DNA of 64,000 nt from Methylophilus sp. 13 (GCF_015354335.1 NZ_JADKYR010000002.1:496001-560000), one strand, 5' to 3'; positions 37,572-46,658 are shown, numbered from the stretch's first letter. Numbers and translations are program-made. The notes: generated by a model from the letters alone, not told the origin.

Positions 37572-38615
37572 TTATCCGATAATGCCATCACGGTTAGCCG
37601 CTTTGGTACGCGCCTCATCGGCGCTGATGACGTTGCGTCGCACCAGATCTTGCAGATTCTGGTCCAGCGTTTGCATGCCCACACTTTGGCCCGTCTGAAT
37701 TGCCGAATACATCTGCGCAATCTTGTTTTCGCGAATCAGGTTACGGATGGCGGGGGTTCCGATCATGATTTCATGGGCAGCCACCCGGCCCTGCTCGTCT
37801 TTGGTTTTACACAGGGTTTGCGAAATGACGGCGCGTAAAGACTCTGAGAGCATGGAGCGCACCATTTCCTTTTCTGCCGCCGGGAACACATCGACCACCC
37901 GGTCTATGGTCTTGGCCGCAGAGCTGGTATGCAGGGTCCCAAATACCAGGTGACCGGTTTCGGCCGCCGTCAGCGCCAGGCGGATGGTTTCCAGGTCACG
38001 CATTTCACCCACCAGAATCACATCCGGGTCTTCACGCAAGGCTGAACGCAGCGCATTTTCAAACGACATGGTATGCGGCCCGACTTCACGCTGGTTAATC
38101 AATGACTTTTTCGAAGTATGCACAAATTCGATCGGGTCTTCCACGGTCAGGATATGCGACATCTGGGATTCATTAATGTAATCAATCATCGCCGCCAGTG
38201 TGGTCGATTTACCGGAACCGGTCGGCCCGGTCACCAGCACAATACCACGCGGCGTATCGGCCAGGTCCTTGAACACGCGTGGGGCGTTAAGCTCTTCCAG
38301 CGTCAGCACCTTGCTTGGAATGGTACGGAATACCGCACCGGCGCCGCGCTGGTGGTTAAATGCATTGACCCGGAAACGCGCCAGGTCAGGGATCTCGAAT
38401 GAAAAATCGCATTCCAGTTTTTCTTCATACACTTTGCGCTGGCTGTCATTCATGATGTCGTACAACATGCTATGTACTTCAGCATGATCCATGGCGGGCA
38501 AGTTGATTTTACGCACATCGCCATGCACGCGTATCATCGGTGGCAAACCGGCTGACAAATGCAAGTCTGAGGCTTTGTTTTTAACTGAAAACGCCAATAA
38601 ATCTGAAATATCCAC
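37572..38615 (-). CDS. pilT: Type IV pilus retraction ATPase PilT
   Basis: Drives pilus disassembly for twitching. 347 residues starting MDISDLLAFSVKNKASDLHL. Walker A LVTGPTGSGKSTTLAAMI, Asp box LTVEDPIEFVHTSKK, HLVFGTLHTSSAAKTIDR as the His box, and the AIRNLIRENK motif typical of PilT near the C-terminus. It is divergent from yggS with a 66-nt intergenic promoter region. Confidence 0.97.
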   Translation of the reverse strand: MDISDLLAFSVKNKASDLHLSAGLPPMIRVHGDVRKINLPAMDHAEVHSMLYDIMNDSQRKVYEEKLECDFSFEIPDLARFRVNAFNHQRGAGAVFRTIPSKVLTLEELNAPRVFKDLADTPRGIVLVTGPTGSGKSTTLAAMIDYINESQMSHILTVEDPIEFVHTSKKSLINQREVGPHTMSFENALRSALREDPDVILVGEMRDLETIRLALTAAETGHLVFGTLHTSSAAKTIDRVVDVFPAAEKEMVRSMLSESLRAVISQTLCKTKDEQGRVAAHEIMIGTPAIRNLIRENKIAQMYSAIQTGQSVGMQTLDQNLQDLVRRNVISADEARTKAANRDGIIG

Positions 38616-38681
38616 AATCCACTCCAGTGATTATTTATATAATGTTATTTTTTACCGCTACCCGGCACCGTGTTGCTTCCC

Positions 38682-39398
38682 ATGACTGATATCGCTGACA
38701 ATCTGGCACTCATCCGCCAACAACTGGCCCAGGCACGTGCAAGCTACCAGGCCACACAATCGGTCACTTTATGTGCGGTAAGTAAAGCACAACCTGCCTC
38801 GGCTCTCAGGGAGGCCTATCAGGCCGGTCAATCGGTGTTTGGTGAAAACTACCTGCAAGAAGCGCTCGCCAAACAACAGCAACTGCAGGACTGTGCGATA
38901 GCATGGCATTTTATTGGCCCGATTCAAAGCAACAAAACACAGCCAATTGCCTGTCATTTCGATTGGGTGCATTCGGTGGACCGCCTTAAAATTGCACAAC
39001 GCTTGTCTGACGCGCGCCCTGCAGACATGGCGCCTTTGAATATTTGCCTGCAAGTCAATATTAGCCAGGAATCAAGCAAAAGTGGTGCCAGCGCTCAAGA
39101 GGTGCTGGATCTGGCTTTAAATATCAGGCAGTTACCGCGCTTGCATTTGCGCGGCCTGATGGCGATTCCGGCCCCAGTGGAAGATTTCGACCAGCAACGT
39201 GACCAATTTCGGCAGGTACGGGCCCTGTTTGATCACCTGAATGCGCATGGCTTGCAGCTGGATACCCTCTCCATTGGCATGAGCGGTGACTTTGCCGCAG
39301 CCATTGCCGAAGGCGCGACGCTGGTGCGCATCGGCACAGCCATTTTTGGCGCCCGCCCGCGCAAACCCGATAACGACTCAGTTAAAGAAGGAACTTGA
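38682..39398 (+). CDS. PLP homeostasis protein, YggS/PROSC family
   Basis: Binds pyridoxal 5'-phosphate without known catalysis and maintains PLP balance. About 238 residues, TIM-barrel; the PLP lysine is in LCAVSKAQPASAL and the family segment VFGENYLQEALAK follows. SIGMSGDFAAAIAEGATLVR and RIGTAIFG form the phosphate site. ATG at 38682 preferred over a TTG 12 nt upstream. It sits 5 nt before proC. Confidence 0.93.
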   Translation: MTDIADNLALIRQQLAQARASYQATQSVTLCAVSKAQPASALREAYQAGQSVFGENYLQEALAKQQQLQDCAIAWHFIGPIQSNKTQPIACHFDWVHSVDRLKIAQRLSDARPADMAPLNICLQVNISQESSKSGASAQEVLDLALNIRQLPRLHLRGLMAIPAPVEDFDQQRDQFRQVRALFDHLNAHGLQLDTLSIGMSGDFAAAIAEGATLVRIGTAIFGARPRKPDNDSVKEGT

Positions 39399-39403
39399 AT
39401 ACC

Positions 39404-40234
39404 ATGCAATCACTGTCAGCCACCCGCATCGCCTTTATTGGCGGCGGCAATATGGCACAAGCCCTGATGATAGGCCTGCAACAACGAGGCTTTGCCATGT
39501 CACACATTACCGTGATTGACCCAGACACCAGCAAGCATGCTTCGCTACACGCCAAATTAGGCGTGCAAACCAGCGCGGCGCTGTCGGCAGCCTCACTGGC
39601 AGCTGAAGTTGTGGTGCTGGCGGTCAAACCACAGCAATTGCAGGCGGTGGCACACTCGCTGGCTCCCTACTTACAATCACAATTGGTGATCTCAGTTGCC
39701 GCCGGCATCCGCACTGGCGACTTGTGCCGCTGGTTAGGCGGCTACCAGACGCTGATTCGCACCATGCCCAATACGCCTGCGCAAATTCAGGCGGGCATTA
39801 CTGGCGCTTATGCCCTGCCAGCCGTCTCAGCGGGCCAGCGTGACGTTGCCGACCAGTTGTTGCAAGCGGCGGGTGAAGTGGTTTGGCTAGAAGCTGAAGA
39901 CCAGCTGGATGCGGTGACCGCGATTTCAGGCAGTGGCCCGGCTTATGTTTTTTTGATGATAGAAGCACTCACCGCAGCAGGGGTCGCTTTAGGACTCAGC
40001 GAAGCCCAGTCACAACAACTCAGCCTGGCCACATTCAAAGGCGCCAGCTTGCTCGCGGCCTCGAGCCCTACCCCAGTGGCGACGCTGCGTGAGCAAGTGA
40101 CCTCCAAGGGCGGCACTACCGAACAAGGCCTGCTCAGTATGCGCGAGCACGATATTCATGGCATGATGCAACATGCCGCGGCACAAGCAGCACGCCGCGC
40201 CAAAGAACTCGGCGATCAATTGGGAGCACAATAA
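39404..40234 (+). CDS. proC: Pyrroline-5-carboxylate reductase
   Basis: Last step of proline synthesis, NAD(P)H-dependent. 276 residues from the ATG at 39404, preceded by GAAGG. The dinucleotide motif FIGGGNMAQALMIGL, MPNTPAQIQAG and the C-terminal SGSGPAYVFLMIEAL with TSKGGTTEQGLLSM are canonical. Its stop overlaps the yggT start by one base. Confidence 0.96.
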   Translation: MQSLSATRIAFIGGGNMAQALMIGLQQRGFAMSHITVIDPDTSKHASLHAKLGVQTSAALSAASLAAEVVVLAVKPQQLQAVAHSLAPYLQSQLVISVAAGIRTGDLCRWLGGYQTLIRTMPNTPAQIQAGITGAYALPAVSAGQRDVADQLLQAAGEVVWLEAEDQLDAVTAISGSGPAYVFLMIEALTAAGVALGLSEAQSQQLSLATFKGASLLAASSPTPVATLREQVTSKGGTTEQGLLSMREHDIHGMMQHAAAQAARRAKELGDQLGAQ

Positions 40235-40782
40235 TGTTGCAAAACATGACAACTTTTTTACTGAATGCGGTATTTGGCATTCTGACTTTTTTACTGGTAT
40301 TACGTTTTTTAATGCAGTGGACCCGAACCTCGTTCCAGAACCCGCTGGGGCAAATGGCCATGGCGCTGACTGACTTTATGGTCAAGCCTGCCCGCAAACT
40401 GATTCCCCCTGCCCGCCAGCTGGACTTATCGACCCTGTTGCTGGCCTGGCTGGTACAAGTGATTCTGTTCGCCTTGCTGACCTTGCTTGCAGCCGCCCCG
40501 GTGTCCCCGGTGTTTTGGTTCTGGCAGGCCTTTGTCGCCGTCCTGGGGCAAATGCTGGATGTGTTTTTTTACGCCATTTTGCTCATGGCCATTTTAAGCT
40601 GGATCAATCCAGACAGCCCGATTTATGGCGTGCTAAACCAGTTATCAGCGCCTATCCTCAATCCGTTGCGTAATGTTTTGCCTTCGATTCAGGGATTCGA
40701 TTTTTCCGCGCTGGTCGCCTTGCTGTTGTTGCAAATGATCAGTCGTATCGTGCTGCCAGGGTTGGCGGGCGGCATGCTGTAA
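40234..40782 (+). CDS. YggT-family integral membrane protein
   Basis: A 182-residue hydrophobic protein with two YGGT domains, each a pair of helices: TFLLNAVFGILTFLLVLRFL with TSFQNPLGQM, and DVFFYAILLMAILSW with INPDSPIYGVLNQL. It is linked to yggS-proC here as in many proteobacteria. Role not established; an envelope or osmotic function is often suggested. Confidence 0.9.
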   Translation: MLQNMTTFLLNAVFGILTFLLVLRFLMQWTRTSFQNPLGQMAMALTDFMVKPARKLIPPARQLDLSTLLLAWLVQVILFALLTLLAAAPVSPVFWFWQAFVAVLGQMLDVFFYAILLMAILSWINPDSPIYGVLNQLSAPILNPLRNVLPSIQGFDFSALVALLLLQMISRIVLPGLAGGML

Positions 40783-40810
40783 CACGCATACGCAGTGCTG
40801 CGCATCGCTG

Positions 40811-40834
40811 GGACGGCCTTACCTCTGGCCGTCC
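40811..40834. terminator. Hairpin between convergent yggT and rng
   Basis: Eight-base arms GGACGGCC and GGCCGTCC around TTACCTCT, in the 71-nt gap; short T/C tail only. Confidence 0.6.
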
Positions 40835-40853
40835 TCTCCAGAACAACAATTTT

Positions 40854-42326
40854 CTAGACCCAAACGATATCAAACTCTTCGCGGCCGTATTGCGTATCCG
40901 GATGCAGCGACACCGGCCGTTTGATAAAGTCTGACAAATTGGCCAGGCTTTGTGACTCCTCATCGCCCAGCATATTGATCACCTCGGGCGAGGCCAGAAT
41001 CTTGAACTCTTTGGCATTTTTAAACTGCTTGGACTCACGCAATAACTCACGCATGATTTCATAGCAAATGGTCTGGGCGGTCTTGAGCTCACCACGCCCC
41101 TGGCAAACCTGACACGATTCACACAGTAAATGGGCCAGACTTTCGCGCGTGCGTTTGCGCGTGAGCTCCACCAGCCCGAGGGCAGAAAACCCGTTCACAT
41201 TAATCCGCGCACGGTCCAGCGTCACAGCACTGCGCAGTTCTTCGAGCACCGCCGCACGTTGTGCATCCTCATCCATATCAATAAAGTCGATGATAATGAT
41301 GCCGCCCAGATTACGCAGGCGTAGCTGACGGGCAATCGCTTGCGCCGCCTCCAGATTGGTTTTGAAAATGGTATCGGACAGGTTTTTGCCACTGACAAAA
41401 CTGCCTGTATTCACATCCACCGTGGTCAGTGCCTCGGTCTGGTCAAAAATCAGGTAACCGCCCGATTTGAGCTCCACCTTGCGTGCCAGCGCTTTCTCAA
41501 TCTCGTTTTCAATGTCGTAAAACTCAAACAGCGAGCGTTCGCCTTTGTAGTGCGTTAGCGGTTTTACCGCATGCGAGACGTAGAGTTCGGCAAACTCTTT
41601 CAGCCGCTCAAACATCTCTCGCGAATCGACGCGGATGCTGGTGGTTTCGGTACAGACCACATCGCGCAAAATGCGTCGCGGCAAACTCAGGTCATAAAAA
41701 ATCAGCGAGCGTTCACCGACCTTGGTGCTCTCGGTCTGGATTTTTTGCCACACTTTGCGTAAATACTCGATGTCGGCCAACAACTCCTGATCGGTGGCGT
41801 TTTCTGACATGGTTCGGATGATATAGCCACCTTCGCGTGCTTCAGGCAACAAGCCGAGCAAACGATTGCGCAAAAACTCGCGTTCTTCTTCGTGATCAAT
41901 GCGCTGCGATACGCCGATATGTTTCTGGTAAGGCAGATAGACCAAAAAACGGCCGGCAATGCTGATTTCAGTGGTCAGGCGTGCGCCTTTGGTGCCTATC
42001 GCCTCTTTAATCACCTGGACGATAATCGACTGGCCTTCATGCAACACTTCCTGAATCGGGCGGTCGGTCTTTACCGCGCCCTCCTCGGTATGACACTCCA
42101 TGATATCGGCCGCATGCAAAAAGGCCGCACGCGGCAGGCCGATCTCCACAAAGGCAGACTGCATGCCAGGCAACACGCGCACAACAGTGCCACGATAAAT
42201 ATTACCGACAATCCCCAATGAAGAGGCACGTTCAATGTGCAACTCCTGGACGATGCCCTGCTCCAGAATCGCCACGCGCGTTTCCTGCGGCGTGACGTTA
42301 ATCAATACTTCCTGTGCCAACGACAT
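40854..42326 (-). CDS. rng: Ribonuclease G
   Basis: Endoribonuclease maturing the 16S rRNA 5' end and cutting some mRNAs. 490 residues: an S1 domain (~35-130, GNIYRGTVVRVLPGMQSAFV), RNase H-like/5'-sensor regions, catalytic aspartates in TTVDVNTGSFV and IIIDFIDMDED, and the zinc-link CESCQVCQGRG. The RNase E C-terminal scaffold is absent. It follows the maf gene, as in E. coli. Confidence 0.95.
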   Translation of the reverse strand: MSLAQEVLINVTPQETRVAILEQGIVQELHIERASSLGIVGNIYRGTVVRVLPGMQSAFVEIGLPRAAFLHAADIMECHTEEGAVKTDRPIQEVLHEGQSIIVQVIKEAIGTKGARLTTEISIAGRFLVYLPYQKHIGVSQRIDHEEEREFLRNRLLGLLPEAREGGYIIRTMSENATDQELLADIEYLRKVWQKIQTESTKVGERSLIFYDLSLPRRILRDVVCTETTSIRVDSREMFERLKEFAELYVSHAVKPLTHYKGERSLFEFYDIENEIEKALARKVELKSGGYLIFDQTEALTTVDVNTGSFVSGKNLSDTIFKTNLEAAQAIARQLRLRNLGGIIIIDFIDMDEDAQRAAVLEELRSAVTLDRARINVNGFSALGLVELTRKRTRESLAHLLCESCQVCQGRGELKTAQTICYEIMRELLRESKQFKNAKEFKILASPEVINMLGDEESQSLANLSDFIKRPVSLHPDTQYGREEFDIVWV

Positions 42327-42366
42327 AGTGCTTATCCAATCCCGAATCTGTTTTTTTGATAGCAGT

Positions 42367-42936
42367 TTACCATGCGTTCAGCAGCTGCGCCGTTTCATGC
42401 AGCGGCAAACCCATCACCCCGCTATAACTGCCCTCAATGCGCGCAATCCAGGCCCCGGCACGGCCCTGAATGCCATACGCCCCGGCCTTGTCCATGGGCT
42501 CCCCCGAAGCCACATAGTCTTGTAGCACCGCCAATGGCACAGGCATCATATGCACCCGCGTGGTACTCAACAAGCACTGCGCTTTACCCTCGTGCATCAC
42601 CGCCACCGCCGTGTGCACCTCATGCAAGCTGCCACTTAGCCGCGTCAGCATGGCCAGTGCTTCCGCCGCATCCGCCGGCTTGCCCAATATCTCGTTGCCT
42701 AGCGCGACCGTGGTATCTGCCGCCAGAATCGGCAATCCGCGCTGACCATGCTCTGCATGGATCGCTTGTGCCTTGGCTAGCGCCAGGCGTTGCACATAAC
42801 GGGCAGGATCTTCACCCGGCCAACATGACTCATCAATATCCGCGGGCATGATGTCGCAGCTTATGCCCAATTGCGCCAGTAACTCGACGCGGCGTGGGCT
42901 ACGCGAGGCCAAAATAATCTTGCGATTGTTCATCAT
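42367..42936 (-). CDS. Maf-family nucleotide pyrophosphatase (YhdE type)
   Basis: House-cleaning dTTP/UTP pyrophosphatase of 189 residues. ILASRSPRRVELLAQLG holds the substrate loop, ILAADTTVALGNEILGKP the catalytic aspartate, and GEPMDKAGAYGIQGRAG with GSYSGVMGLPLHET are the YhdE-type signatures. Forty nt upstream of rng. Confidence 0.92.
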   Translation of the reverse strand: MMNNRKIILASRSPRRVELLAQLGISCDIMPADIDESCWPGEDPARYVQRLALAKAQAIHAEHGQRGLPILAADTTVALGNEILGKPADAAEALAMLTRLSGSLHEVHTAVAVMHEGKAQCLLSTTRVHMMPVPLAVLQDYVASGEPMDKAGAYGIQGRAGAWIARIEGSYSGVMGLPLHETAQLLNAW

Positions 42937-43098
42937 TCTGTATCTTTATCAAATGCACGACATCCAGTGCTGGGTACCACAATTATTAAAACGGTATTAT
43001 GGCTTATTCCAACCCTGGTTTAGCGAGACTTTGCAAGTTTCGCTAGCCCCGGCCGCTTTGTGTACAATACCCCCTCGTTTCACACTTGCAGCCTCGCC

Positions 43099-43956
43099 AT
43101 GAATGCCATCGAACAGCTGATACAGCGCGCCGACCAACTGATTACAAGACTTGAGCACCTGTTGCCCACCCCACCTGCTGAGCCAAACTGGCAAGCCGTG
43201 GCCTGGCGCTGGGTCAAGCACAACGGACAAGGCCAGTTGCAGGCCGTCGGGCATCCACACCAGATTCTGCTCGACGATATCCGCTTTATAGACCGGCAAA
43301 AAAATGAGGTGGTGCGCAATACGCGCCAGTTTCTTCAAGGCCTGCCCGCCAACCACGTGTTGCTGACAGGCGCACGCGGCACCGGTAAATCCTCGCTAGT
43401 AAAGGCCGTGCTCAACGCTTACGCCAGTGAGGGCTTGCGTCTGATAGAAGTCGAAAAACAAGACCTCACAGACTTGCCGCAAATCACTCAATTGATACGC
43501 AACCGCCCGGAAAAGTTTATTATTTTTTGTGATGACCTCACCTTTGAAGCCAACGACATCGGCTATAAAGCCCTTAAAGTCATCCTCGATGGCTCGATTG
43601 AAAACGCCTCGTCCAACCTGCTGGTCTACGCTACATCTAACCGCAAAAACCTGATGCCGGAATATATGTCTGACAATCAACCGATTGTAGATAGCGGCGA
43701 AATCCGCCAGAACGACACCATAGACGAAAAAACCTCGCTGGCAGAGCGCTTTGGTTTATGGCTCTCGTTTTACAGTTTTGACCAGGACGAATATCTCAGT
43801 ATTGCCGCCCACTGGCTGCAGACTTTTGGCATCACGATGGATGAGACAGCCCGTCATGCCGCCCTGCAGTTTTACCATACGCGTGGCGCCCGCAGCGGCC
43901 GTGTCGCCTACCAGTTTGCCAAAGACTACGCCGGCCAACTGCAACTGAAATCCTGA
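43099..43956 (+). CDS. DUF815-family ATPase
   Basis: AAA+-like protein of about 285 residues. Walker A LLTGARGTGKSSLVKAV, Walker B FIIFCDDLTFE and a sensor-type NLLVYATSNRKNLMPEY are present. The DUF815 family is widespread, but its task is not established. I start at the ATG at 43099 (MNAIEQLIQRADQLITR); the reading frame extends 39 nt further upstream without a better start. It ends 3 nt before the MutT fusion gene. Confidence 0.87.
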   Translation: MNAIEQLIQRADQLITRLEHLLPTPPAEPNWQAVAWRWVKHNGQGQLQAVGHPHQILLDDIRFIDRQKNEVVRNTRQFLQGLPANHVLLTGARGTGKSSLVKAVLNAYASEGLRLIEVEKQDLTDLPQITQLIRNRPEKFIIFCDDLTFEANDIGYKALKVILDGSIENASSNLLVYATSNRKNLMPEYMSDNQPIVDSGEIRQNDTIDEKTSLAERFGLWLSFYSFDQDEYLSIAAHWLQTFGITMDETARHAALQFYHTRGARSGRVAYQFAKDYAGQLQLKS

Positions 43957-43959
43957 GCC

Positions 43960-44979
43960 ATGACAAAACTCGTCCAAGTCGCCGTCGCTATCCTGATCCG
44001 CCCCAATGGCGAATACCTGCTCGCCAGCCGTCCCAACGGCAAAGGCTGGGCTGGCTGGTGGGAATTCCCCGGCGGCAAAATCGAATCTGGTGAAAGCCCG
44101 GAACAGGCACTGATCCGTGAATCACAGGAAGAACTCGGCATTACGCCCACCCAGATTCAACCCTGGATCAAACGCCGCTACGACTACCCGGCCACGCATG
44201 ACGCCGAAGCCAAAACCGTGCTGCTGCACTTTTTCTTTGTGCATGCCTGGCAAGGCGAATTACAAGCGCGCGAAGGCCAGCAGTTTGCCTGGCAGCATCC
44301 ACGCACACTCAACGTCAGCCCCGTGCTGCCTGCCAATGCGCCCATCATGCAAGCCCTCAGCCTGCCGCCTGTGTATGCCATCAGCAATCTCCAGGAAATG
44401 GGTGAACATGCATTCTTGCAAGCGTTAAAGCAGCAGCTCGACCATGGCCTGCAATTGCTGCAAATCCGCGAATCGCATCTTGATGACGCAGCACTCGCCA
44501 AATTGAGCGAGGAAGTATTACAGCTATGTGCGCCTTATGACTGCCGCTGCTTACTCAATGGTAGCCCCGAACAAGCATTACAACTCGGCTACCACGGCGT
44601 GCATTTAAATAGCCAGCGCCTGATGACCCTCACGAACAAGCCGGATAACTTGTTAGTAGGTGCCTCTTGCCATAACCGTGTAGAGTTAGCGCAAGCACAA
44701 TCATTACAACTAGACTTTGCAATGCTCTCCCCTGTGCTACCGACAAAAAGTCACCCTGAAGCAACTGGACTAGGCTGGGAGCAATTTGGTGAAATGTTAA
44801 ATGGGCTTGAAATTCCAGTGTATGCACTAGGTGGGATGCTTTTTGAACATGTATCGCAGGCGCAATCATGTGGTGCGCGTGGCATTGCCATGCAACGTGC
44901 GATCTGGGAGCAACAATCGCATCCAGCGGACTCATCACCCCGCGCCCGCCCTTATTCAACACATGGGTATAGATCATAG
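43960..44979 (+). CDS. MutT Nudix hydrolase fused to ThiE-like domain
   Basis: Residues ~1-130 are an 8-oxo-dGTP-type Nudix hydrolase (GGKIESGESPEQALIRESQE then ELG). Residues ~135-320 form a TIM barrel related to thiamine phosphate synthase (QIRESHLDD, GYHGVHLNS, FAMLSPVLPTKSHP). The ThiE substrate motif NDR reads NGS, so synthase activity is doubtful. This fusion is common in beta/gammaproteobacteria. The last ~15 residues (SPRARPYSTHGYRS) are read antisense through the decayed intI, so the original C-terminus was replaced when the integron joined this locus. Confidence 0.9.
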   Translation: MTKLVQVAVAILIRPNGEYLLASRPNGKGWAGWWEFPGGKIESGESPEQALIRESQEELGITPTQIQPWIKRRYDYPATHDAEAKTVLLHFFFVHAWQGELQAREGQQFAWQHPRTLNVSPVLPANAPIMQALSLPPVYAISNLQEMGEHAFLQALKQQLDHGLQLLQIRESHLDDAALAKLSEEVLQLCAPYDCRCLLNGSPEQALQLGYHGVHLNSQRLMTLTNKPDNLLVGASCHNRVELAQAQSLQLDFAMLSPVLPTKSHPEATGLGWEQFGEMLNGLEIPVYALGGMLFEHVSQAQSCGARGIAMQRAIWEQQSHPADSSPRARPYSTHGYRS

Positions 44980-45438
44980 TCGTGGCCACATCGCTATAAT
45001 CCTCAGGCCCGTGCCATACAACAAACGTACCACTAAGCGATAAATCCCCTCCGGCATCGCCTCCAGTAACAAAACCACCTCTTGCTTGGAAAGCTCAACA
45101 GGCAGTTTCTTCGGCTCCTTAGCCCGAATCACATCCGCCATCCATGGTAACTCCTGCTCCAGCACAACCCGATAAAGAAATAACAAAGCAGACAACGCCT
45201 GATTTTGTGTGCTGGCAGAAACATTCCCCTCAACCGCCAGATAAGATAAAAAAGCTTCAACTTCTTTGCCACCCATCTCTTTTGGATGCCGCTTGTGATG
45301 AAACAAAATGTACCGCTTTGCCCATTGTAAATATTGCGTTTCCGTACGAATACTGTAATGATTAACACGTATCTTTTCACGCATTAACGCTAGTAACTTT
45401 GGCAGGTGTGTTTCCTGTTGCAGTTGTGAAGTAGTCAT
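44919..45438 (-). pseudogene. intI: Integron integrase intI with internal deletion and frameshift
   Basis: The N-terminal ~150 codons match IntI: MREKIRVNHYSIRTETQYLQ, WAKRYILFHHKRHP, and SASTQNQALSALLFLYR, through LLYGTGLRI. The frame then jumps directly, in another phase, to SDVATTMIYTHVLNKGGRGV and MSPLD, the IntI C-terminus. About 120 residues are missing, including the catalytic His-x-x-Arg, while the nucleophile tyrosine remains out of frame. The sequence passes without its own stop into the 3' end of the MutT fusion gene. It cannot make an active integrase. Confidence 0.9.
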
Positions 45439-45555
45439 GTAAGTTGACCAAGAATAAAACCAAGATAAACAATAATTTATTTGAACAATCAACAAAAGTA
45501 AGTAAATGTTAAATTTAAGTTATACACCGATTTCGGTGTCTACATTACGTTATGC
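45439..45555 (+). promoter_or_regulatory. Integron attI region and first core site
   Basis: A 110-nt AT-rich stretch between the intI start and the first cassette, ending in the core site GTTATGC (45549-45555). A perfect hairpin ACACCGA/TCGGTGT (45524-45539) sits 10 nt before the core. A cassette promoter is expected here, but no strong -10/-35 pair was identified. Confidence 0.7.
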
Positions 45556-46160
45556 AATCTAAGAAAATCGACATGGGTCTGGTAGAAAAAATATCTTTGA
45601 TTGTTCTTGTCTTGTTTGGGAGCTTCATTCTTTGGGCCTTTGTTCAGTTCGGCGGTAGCATTTCTGACAGCATATTTCCTGAACTCTTTGGCTTCACTCT
45701 GGAAGGCGTGTTTCTGGTCATACTGTTTGGGTGGTATCAGAAGAAAGTAAGTCAGAAAAACTTATTGGATTACAAGACCGCCTTGAGAACAGCCTTGAGA
45801 GGCCAGCTGGCAATTTTTTTTCAATGGAGTGTTCCACTAACTTCAAGTATTGAATATTTAGACGCATTGACTAGCCCAGCGGCGGTAAGTCAGCTGATTG
45901 AAGAAGTAGAAAAAGCGGCAAAGCTGCCTGGCGTGCAGCCTGATTTTCTCAAGTCGTTTGCAGAGCGTGAATTGCCGGCAATAAGGGCAATGTTACCCAC
46001 GGCGGCTCAGATAAGTCCAAATCATCTGATGCATTGGAATCTTATCGTAAATAATCTCCAAGGTATTGTGGATTCTGAGAAAGACGAGGAAACCTTTAGG
46101 GCTTTGGTTAATTTCTTGGATTTCGTAAGACGATTTGACGAAGAAGAGATAAATGCATAA
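45552..46160 (+). CDS. Integron cassette 1: hypothetical membrane protein
   Basis: A 202-residue protein of no recognised family. Two N-terminal helices (~13-32 and ~45-62) are followed by a charged cytosolic part of ~140 residues with predicted helices (AAVSQLIEEVEKAAKLPGVQ). The most upstream ATG is inside the recombination core GTTATGC, leaving no cassette-encoded ribosome-binding site; the next ATG is at 45573 (MGLVEKISLI). The stop codon overlaps the attC inner core GCATAAC. Lower GC than the flanks. Function unknown. Confidence 0.75.
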   Translation: MQSKKIDMGLVEKISLIVLVLFGSFILWAFVQFGGSISDSIFPELFGFTLEGVFLVILFGWYQKKVSQKNLLDYKTALRTALRGQLAIFFQWSVPLTSSIEYLDALTSPAAVSQLIEEVEKAAKLPGVQPDFLKSFAERELPAIRAMLPTAAQISPNHLMHWNLIVNNLQGIVDSEKDEETFRALVNFLDFVRRFDEEEINA

Positions 46161-46235
46161 CAACCACTTGGAGTCCGACGGTTTACCCTTCCGCTGCACT
46201 CCAGGGTAAGTCGCGGCTCAATTGGAGCGTTAGGT
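46155..46235 (+). repeat. attC recombination site of cassette 1
   Basis: An 81-nt imperfect palindrome. The left core GCATAAC (46155-46161) is the exact complement of the cassette's own start GTTATGC. The right core is GTTAGGT (46229-46235). Inner arms include TTTACCCT against AGGGTAA and CCACTTGGAG against CTCAATTGG, with an extra unpaired base as in functional attC hairpins. Confidence 0.92.
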
Positions 46236-46241
46236 TCACCA

Positions 46242-46658
46242 ATGAAGATTTTCTTTATTGCTGTGTTTCTTGTAATTGCCTTAATTGTTGGCGAGTGGAT
46301 CTATCGAGGTTTTTTGCGCTCAGTAGAGCAACCAACACCACAAATGCTTGCTCTTGCTAATCACCTTAACGAGCAAGGAATCAAAGGGCATATTTATCCT
46401 GTACGACACGGTTTTAGACACACAGAAGTTTCTGCGGCAGCTGCGTTTCAAATTGAAGGTTTTCCTTTGCCAATCGCAATTGAGCAATGCCCTAACGAGG
46501 CAGCGGCAGAAGCTCACTTGGTATCTTTGAAAGCCAGTCCTAATTTGATGCATCCTCAACGTAATGGCCTTATTGTAGTTAATCTGCCTATGTGGGGTGA
46601 TGACACAACGGAAATGGCAACTAAGGTATCAAATGCTTTTACCTCGTTCAAAAAATGA
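46242..46658 (+). CDS. Integron cassette 2: hypothetical single-pass protein
   Basis: A 138-residue protein with an N-terminal membrane helix or signal anchor (IFFIAVFLVIALIVGEWIY) and a ~110-residue, probably periplasmic, domain containing HIYPVRHGFRHTEVSAAAAF and WGDDTTEMATKVSNAF. No family recognised. It starts 6 nt after the core GTTAGGT, and its stop lies immediately before ACCTAAC, the exact complement of that core. Confidence 0.75.
   Translation: MKIFFIAVFLVIALIVGEWIYRGFLRSVEQPTPQMLALANHLNEQGIKGHIYPVRHGFRHTEVSAAAAFQIEGFPLPIAIEQCPNEAAAEAHLVSLKASPNLMHPQRNGLIVVNLPMWGDDTTEMATKVSNAFTSFKK

Noticed and set aside
44630-44918. Continuation of the intI C-terminal frame into the MutT gene
   Set aside because: Only the first ~25 codons are IntI-like; the rest is antisense to the ThiE-like domain.
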